Of a stretch of 21,618 nucleotides of DNA, positions 5,292-13,205 are shown in pieces. Under the pieces are notes generated by a model. It did no database searches. It worked only from the letters and a program-made list of their open reading frames with translations, and had not been told where the DNA came from. The stretch is taken from positions 1 to 21,618 of the IMG/VR virus record IMGVR_UViG_3300021092_000241; one strand, 5' to 3'. The position numbers and the translations under genes were made by a program. Origin of the DNA: a virus. How positions within the stretch are numbered: the first letter of the stretch is position 1; each line of letters opens with the position of its first letter.

Positions 5292-7253
5292 ATGGCAATC
5301 TCATCACCACTTACTCCAAAAACTTCGGAAAGAACTATAAAAAACCTTCAGGGTATCATACTCAATAAAACACGAGTTAGTAGAGAAACTTTTCGAAATA
5401 AAACAATCTTACAGGATCGTAGAATTGAAAATGACAGGAGAGCTCTTCAAGAAGACGCACTTGAGGCACCTGATATTGTGAGAAGACCACGTGGTGCCGC
5501 ACAATTAATTGCCGGTAGTACCAAGGGATTTTTTGAGAGATTACTCGGATTTCTTGGTTACTTAACTGCCGGATGGCTTCTTAGTAATTTACCCACCTGG
5601 ATTGCAATGGGTAAGGAGTTTATTGCCAGAACTGAAAAAATGGGCAATTTAATTGGAGGTTTTCTTTTAAATACCACAAAAATATTCAATAATATTACGA
5701 GTCTTTTGGGTGCGACTTTAACTAATATAGTGACATTCGATTTTCTTGATACTTCGGAAAGAGTTGGCACTGCTTTCGAGGAACTTCAATTAAGTGTGGA
5801 TAATTGGGGAACTGGATTTGAAGAAGCTCTTAACTTAATAACATCTCCATTAACCGAAGGTGTTGCTTCTGGTGAGAATGCTCCTCCACCAGGAACTCAA
5901 TATACCGATGAGGGTGCCTATGAAACACCACCATCTTCTGGTGGCACTCCGGCACCGCAAGTAATGTTAGAGGGTGGAATATCAGGCACCACCGCTTTAT
6001 TGCCAGCTAGTGCAAAGGGTGCTGATCAATATATTGGAGCCACGGATCGTTTTGGATATTCCAGTTGGAGAGGAAGGCATCATAATGGTATTGATATTGG
6101 AACAACCAAACAAAAAGGATATTACGTCGCATTTTTACTTGATGGAACGGCAACTCTTGGCAACCAACCAGAAGGTGCTGGGTTATTTGTTGAAATAAAA
6201 AGTGGTGGAACGACATATAAATTTTTTCACCTTGCTAGATTTTCTATTGCATCTGGTCCGTATAAAGCTGGAACTGCAATTGGTGAAATTGGAACTACTG
6301 GATCTAGTACTGATATACATTTACATTATGAAGTTCATCCACCAGGATCTAAGGGAGTAGATCCAACACCATATTTAAATCTTATTAAAATTGGAAAAAA
6401 ACTAGGCAAACCAACTCCTGCTCCGGCTTCGATTGCTTCTTCATCAACTAGTCAACCTCAACAAAACTTAATGGGAACTTCTTCTTCGGGAATAAAATTG
6501 GGAGGAGGATCAAATGCGGAAAAAGTATATAAGCATTTAATTGGATCTGGATTTACTTCTCAGGCATCTGCCGGTGTAATTGGAAACTTAATGCAGGAAA
6601 GTGGTGGGGGGACATTTAATATCAATCCACAAAGTCATCAAAAGGATGGACCAGGAAGAGGTATTTTACAATGGGGAACTGGAAAAGGTAGTGGAGAAAG
6701 ATGGGACACATTGTCTGCCTGGGCCAAAAAATCAGGTAAAGATCCATGGACTCTTGAAACACAAGTTGAATGGATGATGAAAGAAATGAAAGATAGAGGA
6801 ACTCTTAATCGTCTTAAAGGAATTAAAGATACACGTAAAGCAACTCTTTTATTTGAAAACGAAATGGCAGCTGCTGGAAAACCTATGATGGAAAATCGTT
6901 ATCGTTATGCTGATAAAGCTCTTGCAACATTTGGTGGAAAATCTGCGACGGATATTTCCACCCCATCATCCCCATCCATAGCATCAGCACAAACATCAAC
7001 CCCAACACCGGCACAAATCACACCAACCGGAACTCCTCAAAATCCACAAATGAGTCAGTCATCACAGGCTCTAACACCAGAGAGAACCGGACCAACGGTG
7101 ATCGTTGCTCAAAATCCTTCGTCTATGGGACAACGAATGATGTCTTATGGTGGTGGAGGTTCTTCTGGTGGAGGATCACCACAAATAAGTGAATTTGCTA
7201 TGTTAAATAATTTTATAAAAAATAAACTTCTACTCGATCTTGCTTACCTGTAA
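5292..7253 (+). CDS. Hub protein with M23 endopeptidase and tail lysozyme domains
   Basis: This 653-aa virion protein should cut peptidoglycan during DNA injection. The N-terminus (1-75) is basic and helical. Residues 76-150 are hydrophobic and resemble the GWL block of the preceding protein. A Pro/Gly linker (190-225) leads to an M23 (LytM-type) zinc endopeptidase: H264-x3-D268, H313 and H343-x-H345, with spacings of 49 and 81 residues from H264, close to LytM (50 and 83). After a Ser/Pro linker, residues 408-547 fit the phage tail lysozyme family, with GVIGNLMQESGGG (428-440, candidate catalytic E436), a GILQWG motif (457-462) and a Trp-rich helical C-terminal part. A Ser/Thr/Pro/Gln and Gly tail follows. 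It shares a TAATG overlap with the next gene. Two lytic domains in one hub protein compensate for the missing lysozyme in the gp5-like protein. Confidence 0.86.
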   Translation: MAISSPLTPKTSERTIKNLQGIILNKTRVSRETFRNKTILQDRRIENDRRALQEDALEAPDIVRRPRGAAQLIAGSTKGFFERLLGFLGYLTAGWLLSNLPTWIAMGKEFIARTEKMGNLIGGFLLNTTKIFNNITSLLGATLTNIVTFDFLDTSERVGTAFEELQLSVDNWGTGFEEALNLITSPLTEGVASGENAPPPGTQYTDEGAYETPPSSGGTPAPQVMLEGGISGTTALLPASAKGADQYIGATDRFGYSSWRGRHHNGIDIGTTKQKGYYVAFLLDGTATLGNQPEGAGLFVEIKSGGTTYKFFHLARFSIASGPYKAGTAIGEIGTTGSSTDIHLHYEVHPPGSKGVDPTPYLNLIKIGKKLGKPTPAPASIASSSTSQPQQNLMGTSSSGIKLGGGSNAEKVYKHLIGSGFTSQASAGVIGNLMQESGGGTFNINPQSHQKDGPGRGILQWGTGKGSGERWDTLSAWAKKSGKDPWTLETQVEWMMKEMKDRGTLNRLKGIKDTRKATLLFENEMAAAGKPMMENRYRYADKALATFGGKSATDISTPSSPSIASAQTSTPTPAQITPTGTPQNPQMSQSSQALTPERTGPTVIVAQNPSSMGQRMMSYGGGGSSGGGSPQISEFAMLNNFIKNKLLLDLAYL

Positions 7254-8587
7254 TGTCAATTAACAAGTCTCTATACGAAGAACTGGTTCTGGAATCAAAC
7301 GATCAAAAAAGGACGATTGACATTAAAAATGGTGTCATCGCATTCGAATATTTCGAGGACATTTTTTCTCCAACAATTACCGGTAGAATTAAAGTAGTCA
7401 ATACAGGAAATACAATCGAATCTTTTAAGGACCCAGACGGAGAAAAGCAATCGATTTATAATGGACTTCCTCTTCGTGGTGGTGAAAGACTTTCAATTAA
7501 ACTTGCCGGAAATGTTCCGGGAAGAGAATCACTAAATTTCTCAAAAGACCCCAAAGATTATTTTTATGTTTCGAGTATTACTGATGTAATTTCAGAGGCA
7601 CAAAATGAAAGTTTCACTTTGAATCTAGTTTCACGAGAGGCAATTACAAACGAAACTTCAAGAGTAGCAAAAAAATATTCAACATCATTAAAGATTAATG
7701 AGACGGTTCGCAAAATTTTAACCGATGTTCTAAAAACTGATAGAATCGGAACAATTGATGAGACTTCAAACAAGTATGGTTTTGTTGGTAATTTAAGAAA
7801 ACCATTCACCATATTAATTTGGTTAGCATCTAAAAGTGTTCCGGTGGTTTCCGGAGATGCGACTGCAGGATTTGTATTTTATCAAACTCGTGATGGATTT
7901 CAGTTTCGTGCGATTGATAATCTAATTGCTCAAAAACCAAAGGCAACATATGTTTATAATCCAACAACCGTATCTTATGATGATAATAATAAAAAGGTTG
8001 ATAATGAGTTTAAAATTTTAAATTATAGCACCGAAAAAAATCAAAATTTAATTGAGAAACTTCGTCTTGGAACCTATTCGAGTTCTAGAATTTTTTATGA
8101 CCCTCTTAAATTTACATTCACCGAATCAATATTTCAACTTAAAGATTATGACAATAAATCTGAAAATCTTGGTGGAACCGATTTAAAACTTCCTAAAATA
8201 TCAGAGGGTTCTGATCAATCTCTTGGAGATGTTCCTTCTAGAATTATCACTGCTGTTTTGGATATTGGAACAATCGAAGCAGAAGTATCAAAGGATGAAA
8301 ATGCTGACCCCTCTTTATATCAATCACAATCTTTAATGAGATATAATATTCTTTTTAGTCAGATTTTAAATGTAATGGTTCCTGGAAATATAGATTTAAG
8401 AGCGGGTGATGTGATTGAGTGTTTATTTCCCACTAATTCACTAACAGACAAAAAAGAACACGACCCAGAAACAAGTGGTCTATATATGATTAAGGAACTT
8501 TGCCATCATTTTAATACGGAAAATTCCTATACATCATTAAAATTAATAAGAGATACATTCGGAGTCAACAATAAAGAAAAGAAATGA
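7253..8587 (+). CDS. Baseplate hub ring protein, gp27-like
   Basis: The 444-aa protein fits the T4 gp27/gpD hub family, which forms the trimeric ring that carries the gp5 spike. An N-terminal tube-like beta-barrel starts with VIAFEYFEDIFSPTITGRIK (28-47), LRGGERLSIKLAG and YFYVSSITDVISEAQNESFT, the usual 'interface of tail tube fold' pattern. A middle helical and beta region follows, and the C-terminal barrel has MVPGNIDLRAGDVIECLFP and then GLYMIKELCHHF with a closing LKLIRDTFG. Position immediately before the gp5-like gene, with an ATGA 4-nt overlap, matches the hub order. The T4 protein is 391 aa. The alternative is a LysM-less gpD-type hub, which is the same functional class. Confidence 0.8.
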   Translation: MSINKSLYEELVLESNDQKRTIDIKNGVIAFEYFEDIFSPTITGRIKVVNTGNTIESFKDPDGEKQSIYNGLPLRGGERLSIKLAGNVPGRESLNFSKDPKDYFYVSSITDVISEAQNESFTLNLVSREAITNETSRVAKKYSTSLKINETVRKILTDVLKTDRIGTIDETSNKYGFVGNLRKPFTILIWLASKSVPVVSGDATAGFVFYQTRDGFQFRAIDNLIAQKPKATYVYNPTTVSYDDNNKKVDNEFKILNYSTEKNQNLIEKLRLGTYSSSRIFYDPLKFTFTESIFQLKDYDNKSENLGGTDLKLPKISEGSDQSLGDVPSRIITAVLDIGTIEAEVSKDENADPSLYQSQSLMRYNILFSQILNVMVPGNIDLRAGDVIECLFPTNSLTDKKEHDPETSGLYMIKELCHHFNTENSYTSLKLIRDTFGVNNKEKK

Positions 8588-11076
8588 TAGACGAATCACT
8601 ACTTAAAAGTAATTTTGTAGGAAGAGACGGATTCCGTTGGTGGATTGGTCAGGTTGCCCCCGAGGATGCACAGGGTGGGCAGATAAATGGTGAGGGATGG
8701 GGAAATAGAAGAAAAGTTAGGATTATGGGGTATCATCCTCACGATATCACCGAACTTCCCGATAAAGACCTTCCGTGGGCACAGTGTATGTTGCCCACAA
8801 CAACAGGAACTGGTGCCGGAAATAATGGAACTAATGTCAAAATATTGGGAGGAGATACCGTATTCGGTTTCTTTATGGACGGTGATAATGCTCAACTTCC
8901 GGTTATTATTGGTGCATTCGGTAAGACCGCAGAAGGTGCCGTAAGCAATCAATTTAGTTTTCCATTTAAACCGTTTACGGGATATACAAGTAAGATTAAG
9001 AATGATGGATCTAATTTAAAACGCGATCAAACGAACGAGGGAACCAAGGAGACTCAAAAATCACCATATCATCTTCCAACTAAAACCACAAATGAAAAAT
9101 CGAGTGGTGAAGAGATTTCATATTTCAGTGGTATTGGGGATAAGGTACAGTTTGCATCTACAAAAGCTAATACATTTGTTGATAAAATCTCGACAGAACT
9201 TGAAAATGCAGTCAAGTTTGTTGAGACATTAAAATCTTATAAAGATTTATCAAAAGAATATATTGATGAACAAATTGAAAAATTATGTAAAGAAATTTCT
9301 AAAAAAATACAAGGTATTTCTACCGGTATTGTTGGTGGAGTCTTGAATGATACTTATAAGAAAATGATTCCATCATTAAATGAAGGTGTCGAAAAGGTAT
9401 ATGATGATGTAAGTAGTAAAATTGAGGCAGCAACTAAAAGTATTTCACAGGGACATCTTGCCGGTGCCAAAGCTCAGGCAGAAACAATTCCACAATTAAA
9501 AAAACTTCAAGACGAAATCCCTAAATTAGGAAAATGTATTGTAAAGGATTTATTCAATATTATTGATGAAATGCTTTGTGCATTATTAAAAAATATTGCC
9601 AATCTAGTCTCCTGTGTGATAGATCAATTTCTTGGTGGACTATTAAATGCAATTATAGGTGCGATTGAGTTGGGACTCAATCTTGCGATGGGAGCACTTG
9701 GCATTGCTAAATTATTACAGGGATTTGATTTAGGATCAATTATCAGAGGGAGTTCCAAAGGTATTTCCGGAGTCTCATTTATTGCAGAGTGTGGTAAATG
9801 CCCATCTCCCTCAGATCCTGGTGTTGAAAGGTGGATGATTGGAAGTGGTGTGATTAGTTCGCCTGATACTAAGTTAAGCAAAATTTTAGAAGTTGCCAAT
9901 ACTGCCAAAGGAATTGTTGATGGAGTTACAGATGCCATAGATGCGGTAGAAGGCGCTATTACTGGCGTTACAGGAGCACTTGATATTTTTAACAGTTCTA
10001 TTGGTGATTCTGGAACTCAAAGTGCTCTCGGAGCTTGTTATGCAGGGCCGCCAAGGTCTTGCAATCCACCTGAACTTAAAGTATTTGGCGGTGGCGGGTT
10101 TGGAGCGGAGGTAATTCCTATTTTTGGTTCAATTGTTAATGGAAATGTTGGAAGTTTAATTGGTGCTGTAATTACAAATGCGGGGTCTGGTTATATTTCT
10201 GCTCCATTTGTGGAGGTGACCGATAATTGTAATCAAGGATATGGAGGAATTGTTCAAACAACAATTAATGCGGAAGGTCAAGTTGCTAGTGTCGTGGTGA
10301 TTTCCGATGGTGAAAATTACCCAGTTGGAACTCAAGACCCAGATGTATTCACAATTGTAAGTGTTCTGATTGAAAATCCAGGAGTAGAATATGAACCAGA
10401 TGATATTGTAATTGATAATCTTGGAAATGAATATAGTGTGATTATTAATAATGGTTCTATCGTTAAGGTTGACCCCGTAAATGTTAAGAATATTGAGAAG
10501 TTGCCTGTTCTTGAAGTTGTTGGTAAGAAAAATTCCATAGGAATATATGAAGTTACTCAAGGAAGAGGAGCAATATTAAGACCAATCTTTGGTATCAAAC
10601 CAGAGTTCCAGGGAGAAGTTCAACAAATTATTGATTGTGTTTATCCTAGACGTTCAGAAACACCTCTAACAACACCAACTTCTACATCAACTCCTATACC
10701 AATCACTGCATTAATTTCAACATCAACAACCACCACACCAACTTTAACAACCACCACACCAACTTTAACATCATCGGGTGGAGGTGGATCTTCTTCCCCA
10801 GCATCTTTCCCAGTACCAACACCTGTACCATCAACACCAACACCAATATCATCACCATCACCAACTCCTACACCAACTCCTACACCAACTCCTACACCAA
10901 CTCCTACACCAACTCCTACACCAACTCCTACACCAACTCCTACACCAACTCCTACACCAACTCCTACACCAACTCCTACACCAACTCCACCACCATCTCC
11001 ACCACCATCTCCACCGCCATCTCCACCGCCATCTCCACCGCCATCTCCACCATCGGGAGGAGGATATGGTTACTAA
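8584..11076 (+). CDS. 5: gp5-like spike base with OB fold, no lysozyme domain
   Basis: The 830-aa protein begins with the gp5/VgrG OB-fold domain (about 11-115): GFRWWIGQVAPE (16-27), RRKVRIMGYHPHD (42-54), LPWAQCMLPTTTGTGAG (63-79) and GDTVFGFFMDGDNAQLPVIIG (90-110). This domain sits at the hub-spike junction. A linker (120-185) leads to long helices (185-390) with a hydrophobic stretch IIGAIELGLNLAMGALGIAK (357-376). A Cys-containing segment (403-495) and a beta region with an NAGSGYISAPFVEV motif and a similar VISDGENYP follow (500-670). Residues 690-825 are Thr/Ser/Pro-rich, with exact Pro-Thr and Pro-Ser repeats, ending GGGYGY. I see no lysozyme-like Glu/Asp/Thr region and no gp5C beta-helix here. 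The needle is in the separate gene at 11151. Gene symbol by analogy only. Confidence 0.78.
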   Translation: MIDESLLKSNFVGRDGFRWWIGQVAPEDAQGGQINGEGWGNRRKVRIMGYHPHDITELPDKDLPWAQCMLPTTTGTGAGNNGTNVKILGGDTVFGFFMDGDNAQLPVIIGAFGKTAEGAVSNQFSFPFKPFTGYTSKIKNDGSNLKRDQTNEGTKETQKSPYHLPTKTTNEKSSGEEISYFSGIGDKVQFASTKANTFVDKISTELENAVKFVETLKSYKDLSKEYIDEQIEKLCKEISKKIQGISTGIVGGVLNDTYKKMIPSLNEGVEKVYDDVSSKIEAATKSISQGHLAGAKAQAETIPQLKKLQDEIPKLGKCIVKDLFNIIDEMLCALLKNIANLVSCVIDQFLGGLLNAIIGAIELGLNLAMGALGIAKLLQGFDLGSIIRGSSKGISGVSFIAECGKCPSPSDPGVERWMIGSGVISSPDTKLSKILEVANTAKGIVDGVTDAIDAVEGAITGVTGALDIFNSSIGDSGTQSALGACYAGPPRSCNPPELKVFGGGGFGAEVIPIFGSIVNGNVGSLIGAVITNAGSGYISAPFVEVTDNCNQGYGGIVQTTINAEGQVASVVVISDGENYPVGTQDPDVFTIVSVLIENPGVEYEPDDIVIDNLGNEYSVIINNGSIVKVDPVNVKNIEKLPVLEVVGKKNSIGIYEVTQGRGAILRPIFGIKPEFQGEVQQIIDCVYPRRSETPLTTPTSTSTPIPITALISTSTTTTPTLTTTTPTLTSSGGGGSSSPASFPVPTPVPSTPTPISSPSPTPTPTPTPTPTPTPTPTPTPTPTPTPTPTPTPTPTPTPTPTPPPSPPPSPPPSPPPSPPPSPPSGGGYGY
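10861..10980 (+). repeat. Perfect 12-bp tandem repeat, 10 units (Pro-Thr)
   Basis: CCAACTCCTACA is repeated ten times without a single change, encoding (PT)20 in frame. A synonymous difference would be expected between old copies, so exact identity points to recent slippage expansion or gene conversion. The repeats start after a degenerate Ser/Thr/Pro region and lead into the Pro-Ser array. Confidence 0.95.
10987..11046 (+). repeat. 12-bp tandem repeat encoding PPPS, 5 units
   Basis: Five units of CCA-CC(A/G)-CCA-TCT follow the Pro-Thr array. The second codon is CCA in the first two units and CCG in the last three, so two successive expansion steps can be read from the sequence. Together with the Pro-Thr array it forms a stiff Pro-rich C-terminal tail on the gp5-like protein. 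Confidence 0.9.
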
Positions 11077-11098
11077 AAAATCAATTACCGTCACATAG

Positions 11099-11106
11099 AA
11101 TAAATA
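11099..11106 (+). promoter_or_regulatory. T4-type late promoter before the spike needle gene
   Basis: AATAAATA, followed by CTATG, fits NATAAATA. It lies in the 74-bp gap after the gp5-like gene, 45 nt before the ATG at 11151. This is one of the few real gaps in the plus-strand block and allows independent expression of the needle, S74 and downstream genes. Confidence 0.65.
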
Positions 11107-11150
11107 CTATGATTGGAAAAAGAACAAATTATCGATTGCATTAAAATATA

Positions 11151-11858
11151 ATGGCACCAAGAGAAGAAGACTGGCAAAGTAGAAATTTTGTAACACTCGG
11201 ACCCAATTTTAGATTAGATATTCGAAATCCTCAATTGGGGTTAAATGGTGCGGATGTTTATACACAATATGGATACACTGATAATAAGGATGTCAATGTT
11301 ACCGGATTGACGCAGGGAGGAATATATAAAATCTATAATGACAAGTCAATTGAAATCGTTGCCGGACAAAAATCTCCTGGTGGTGGTGTTGATATTACAA
11401 TTTTAAGTAAGGCAGGTGATATTACAATTACAGCAGAGAAGAATGGAACTATTAGAATTAGAGGTAAAAATATTACGATTGATGCCGATGAAACCATTAC
11501 ACTAAATGCCGGTAAAGATATTAATATGAGGTCCGGTGGAAAAAATGTTGTTCAGGCCCAACAAGTTGATGTAAAGGGGCAAACAGGAAATGCTTTGCCA
11601 CAAGGAACTTCTATGGGAGAAAGTGCCTATGGAGCAAACCCAAAGGCAGGAACCGATGTCGTTCAAGACTATTTCTCTGGTGGTCCAACTGTTAAATACT
11701 CTTGTAATCCTCCAGAGGGACCAGTGGTGACAGCAACAGAAACACAAGAGTCTGATGATGATTTATTAAGTGAGGAAAATACAAAATTAACTGGTAATGA
11801 AACTGCTGGTTCATTTGAGACTGGTGGAGCAGCAAGTGGTGGAACCCTCGCAGAATAA
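11151..11858 (+). CDS. Beta-helix spike needle protein (gp5C/VgrG-needle-like)
   Basis: The 235-aa protein has, at about 63-143, short repeats of alternating hydrophobic and polar residues broken by Gly and Asp: KSIEIVAG, VDITILSKAGDITITAEKNG, TIRIRGKNITIDADETITLN and AGKDINMRSGG. This is the pattern of the trimeric beta-helix of T4 gp5C, P2 gpV and VgrG, the membrane-piercing needle. The N-terminus (1-60) is a compact adaptor-like region. The C-terminal 90 residues are Gly/Ser/Thr/Glu-rich and look disordered, so a tip cap is not visible. In T4 the needle is part of gp5; here it is a separate gene 74 nt downstream. The ATG has no evident Shine-Dalgarno sequence. Confidence 0.78.
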   Translation: MAPREEDWQSRNFVTLGPNFRLDIRNPQLGLNGADVYTQYGYTDNKDVNVTGLTQGGIYKIYNDKSIEIVAGQKSPGGGVDITILSKAGDITITAEKNGTIRIRGKNITIDADETITLNAGKDINMRSGGKNVVQAQQVDVKGQTGNALPQGTSMGESAYGANPKAGTDVVQDYFSGGPTVKYSCNPPEGPVVTATETQESDDDLLSEENTKLTGNETAGSFETGGAASGGTLAE

Positions 11859-11860
11859 AA

Positions 11861-12460
11861 ATGACAAACCCAAGAGAAGTATTTTACGGAAATCAATGTA
11901 ACTTTAATCAACCACCTACATTTTGGAATGGGATGAAAGTTTTCAATACTTCAAATCTTCATGGTCACTTAAATGTGGTTAAGCATCCCAAAGAACCCTT
12001 TATACCAAATATCACAACTGATGGTAATTTGAAGGTTAACTTGAACGCAACAATTAATAAAAAACTAACTGTTAATAGTGATACTCATCTTAATAAAAAA
12101 TTACTTCTTGCAAATTGTGGAAATGTTGCTAAAAGAATTGATAGAGCAGATAGACTACCAAGTTCTGATAAGAAACTTAAAACCAATATAACTCCAATTG
12201 AAAATGCACTAGATAAAGTATTGTCATTGGAGGGTGTTGAATTTGATTTTATTAAGGGTGCCAAAACCGGATATCTTGGAGTTCATCAAGTTGGTCTCAT
12301 TGCTCAGGATGTAAAAAAAGTAATTCCAGAAGTTGTGGGAAAAAATACCGATGGAAATCTTGGACTTTCTTATCAGCATTTGGTTCCACTATTGATTGAA
12401 GCAATAAAAGAACAACAAAAAGAAATTGAAGAACTAAAAAAAATTATAAAGGAAAAGTAA
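11861..12460 (+). CDS. Free-standing peptidase S74 (intramolecular chaperone) protein
   Basis: The C-terminal half of this 199-aa protein (about 100-199) is a peptidase S74 domain, the self-cleaving intramolecular chaperone of endosialidases and tail fibres. Signatures: SSDKKLKTNITPIENALDKV (101-120), FDFIKG, GLIAQDVKKVIPEVV and a final LSYQHLVPLLIEAIKEQQKE followed by a heptad coiled coil. S102-D103 is the expected cleavage junction, and K107 is five residues after the Ser, as in the Ser911/Lys916 dyad of endoNF. Residues 1-100 are a small beta-rich region with GNLKVNLNATINKKLTVN and KKLLL stretches, which would trimerise and remain after cleavage. The gene starts 2 nt after the needle gene. 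Its clients could be its own N-terminus or, less usually, a neighbouring fibre. Confidence 0.88.
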   Translation: MTNPREVFYGNQCNFNQPPTFWNGMKVFNTSNLHGHLNVVKHPKEPFIPNITTDGNLKVNLNATINKKLTVNSDTHLNKKLLLANCGNVAKRIDRADRLPSSDKKLKTNITPIENALDKVLSLEGVEFDFIKGAKTGYLGVHQVGLIAQDVKKVIPEVVGKNTDGNLGLSYQHLVPLLIEAIKEQQKEIEELKKIIKEK

Positions 12461-13171
12461 ATGGCAACTCAACCACAAAAAGATGATTTAAAGATACTTT
12501 TTAATGGAACAATTGATAGTAATTTGGATGGTATTGTAGATAGTGAAGCTAAAATTAAAGAAATTCAACCAATTATAGATAAGTTTGATCCTGCCTGTAA
12601 AGGTCTTGACAAAGAGATTGTAACTATCACGGCAAGTATTAATGCTCTTAAGGCTGAAATTGTAACACTACATTTAACTGCACATAATGTTGGATGTGGA
12701 ACAACAGTTGGAGTCACGACAGTTTTTTCTGATACAATAGTGGATAGCTCCTATAAGTTGAGTAGTTCTACATATGATTCTGATGATCCTTATGACATAA
12801 CTAATACAACTCTTACAACATCCAATGTAGGGTTCGGGACTTTTGTAATATATACAAAAAATAACAGTTCAAGCACCGGTCTTGGTTCTGCTTTTGCAAG
12901 TATTGGTTCTTGTTATGGAGTTAATTGTATACCCCAAACCTGCACCACTGCCTTAACTAATATTACAGCAAAACAAAATCAAATTATCTCATTACAATCA
13001 CAACTGGATAATTTAGTGTCCGCATCAAATTCTATGAGAACCGAAAGAATCGATTATCAAGTTATAAGGTGGGCAGAAAAAAGTTCTATTCGTAGCGCAA
13101 AAGAAGAAAATGAACGAATAAAAAAAGCAATTGGTGTTTTGGAAGATGCAAAATACGACCCTTATATTTAA
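12461..13171 (+). CDS. Unknown structural protein with helical hairpin and Cys residues
   Basis: I do not recognise a function for this 236-aa protein. It begins directly after the S74 gene stop, with a good AAAGGAAAAG ribosome site. Residues 20-72 and 160-225 look like long charged or Ala/Gln-rich helices that could pair as a coiled coil. Between them is a beta-rich, Ser/Thr/Gly-rich insert (75-150) with NVGFGTFVIYTKNN. It has five Cys (46, 79, 151, 156, 161), three of them close together in CYGVNCIPQTC, unusual for a cytoplasmically assembled virion protein. The layout suggests a trimeric or elongated connector in the fibre block. A trimeric fibre attachment or neck-like protein is possible; this is inference. 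Confidence 0.8.
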   Translation: MATQPQKDDLKILFNGTIDSNLDGIVDSEAKIKEIQPIIDKFDPACKGLDKEIVTITASINALKAEIVTLHLTAHNVGCGTTVGVTTVFSDTIVDSSYKLSSSTYDSDDPYDITNTTLTTSNVGFGTFVIYTKNNSSSTGLGSAFASIGSCYGVNCIPQTCTTALTNITAKQNQIISLQSQLDNLVSASNSMRTERIDYQVIRWAEKSSIRSAKEENERIKKAIGVLEDAKYDPYI

Positions 13172-13178
13172 AAAAAAG

Positions 13179-13186
13179 TATAAATA
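13179..13186 (+). promoter_or_regulatory. Consensus T4 late promoter before the beta-helix fibre gene
   Basis: TATAAATA is an exact match to the T4 late element. It lies in the 34-bp gap between the Cys-containing unknown and the 747-aa gene, 20 nt before the ATG at 13206. The predicted start site leaves a leader of only about 14 nt. Confidence 0.72.
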
Positions 13187-13205
13187 GTTAAAATGATATC
13201 TATGA

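Noticed and set aside
10861-11046. Possible CRISPR-like or regulatory direct repeats
   Set aside because: Units are contiguous with no spacers and keep the reading frame of the gp5-like gene; this is a coding tandem repeat.
8584-11076. Lysozyme domain expected in a gp5 homologue
   Set aside because: No Glu-Asp-Thr T4-lysozyme pattern or GH-like motif could be found in the 830 residues; the lytic domains are in the 653-aa gene.
10858-11094. Minus-strand frame with Trp-Arg-Ser-Cys repeats
   Set aside because: Antisense reading of the same repeats; no ribosome site or family likeness.
10778-11098. Plus-strand frame of 106 codons rich in Leu-His-Gln
   Set aside because: It is the +1 frame of the Pro-Thr and Pro-Ser repeats, open only because the repeat unit lacks stops in all frames.
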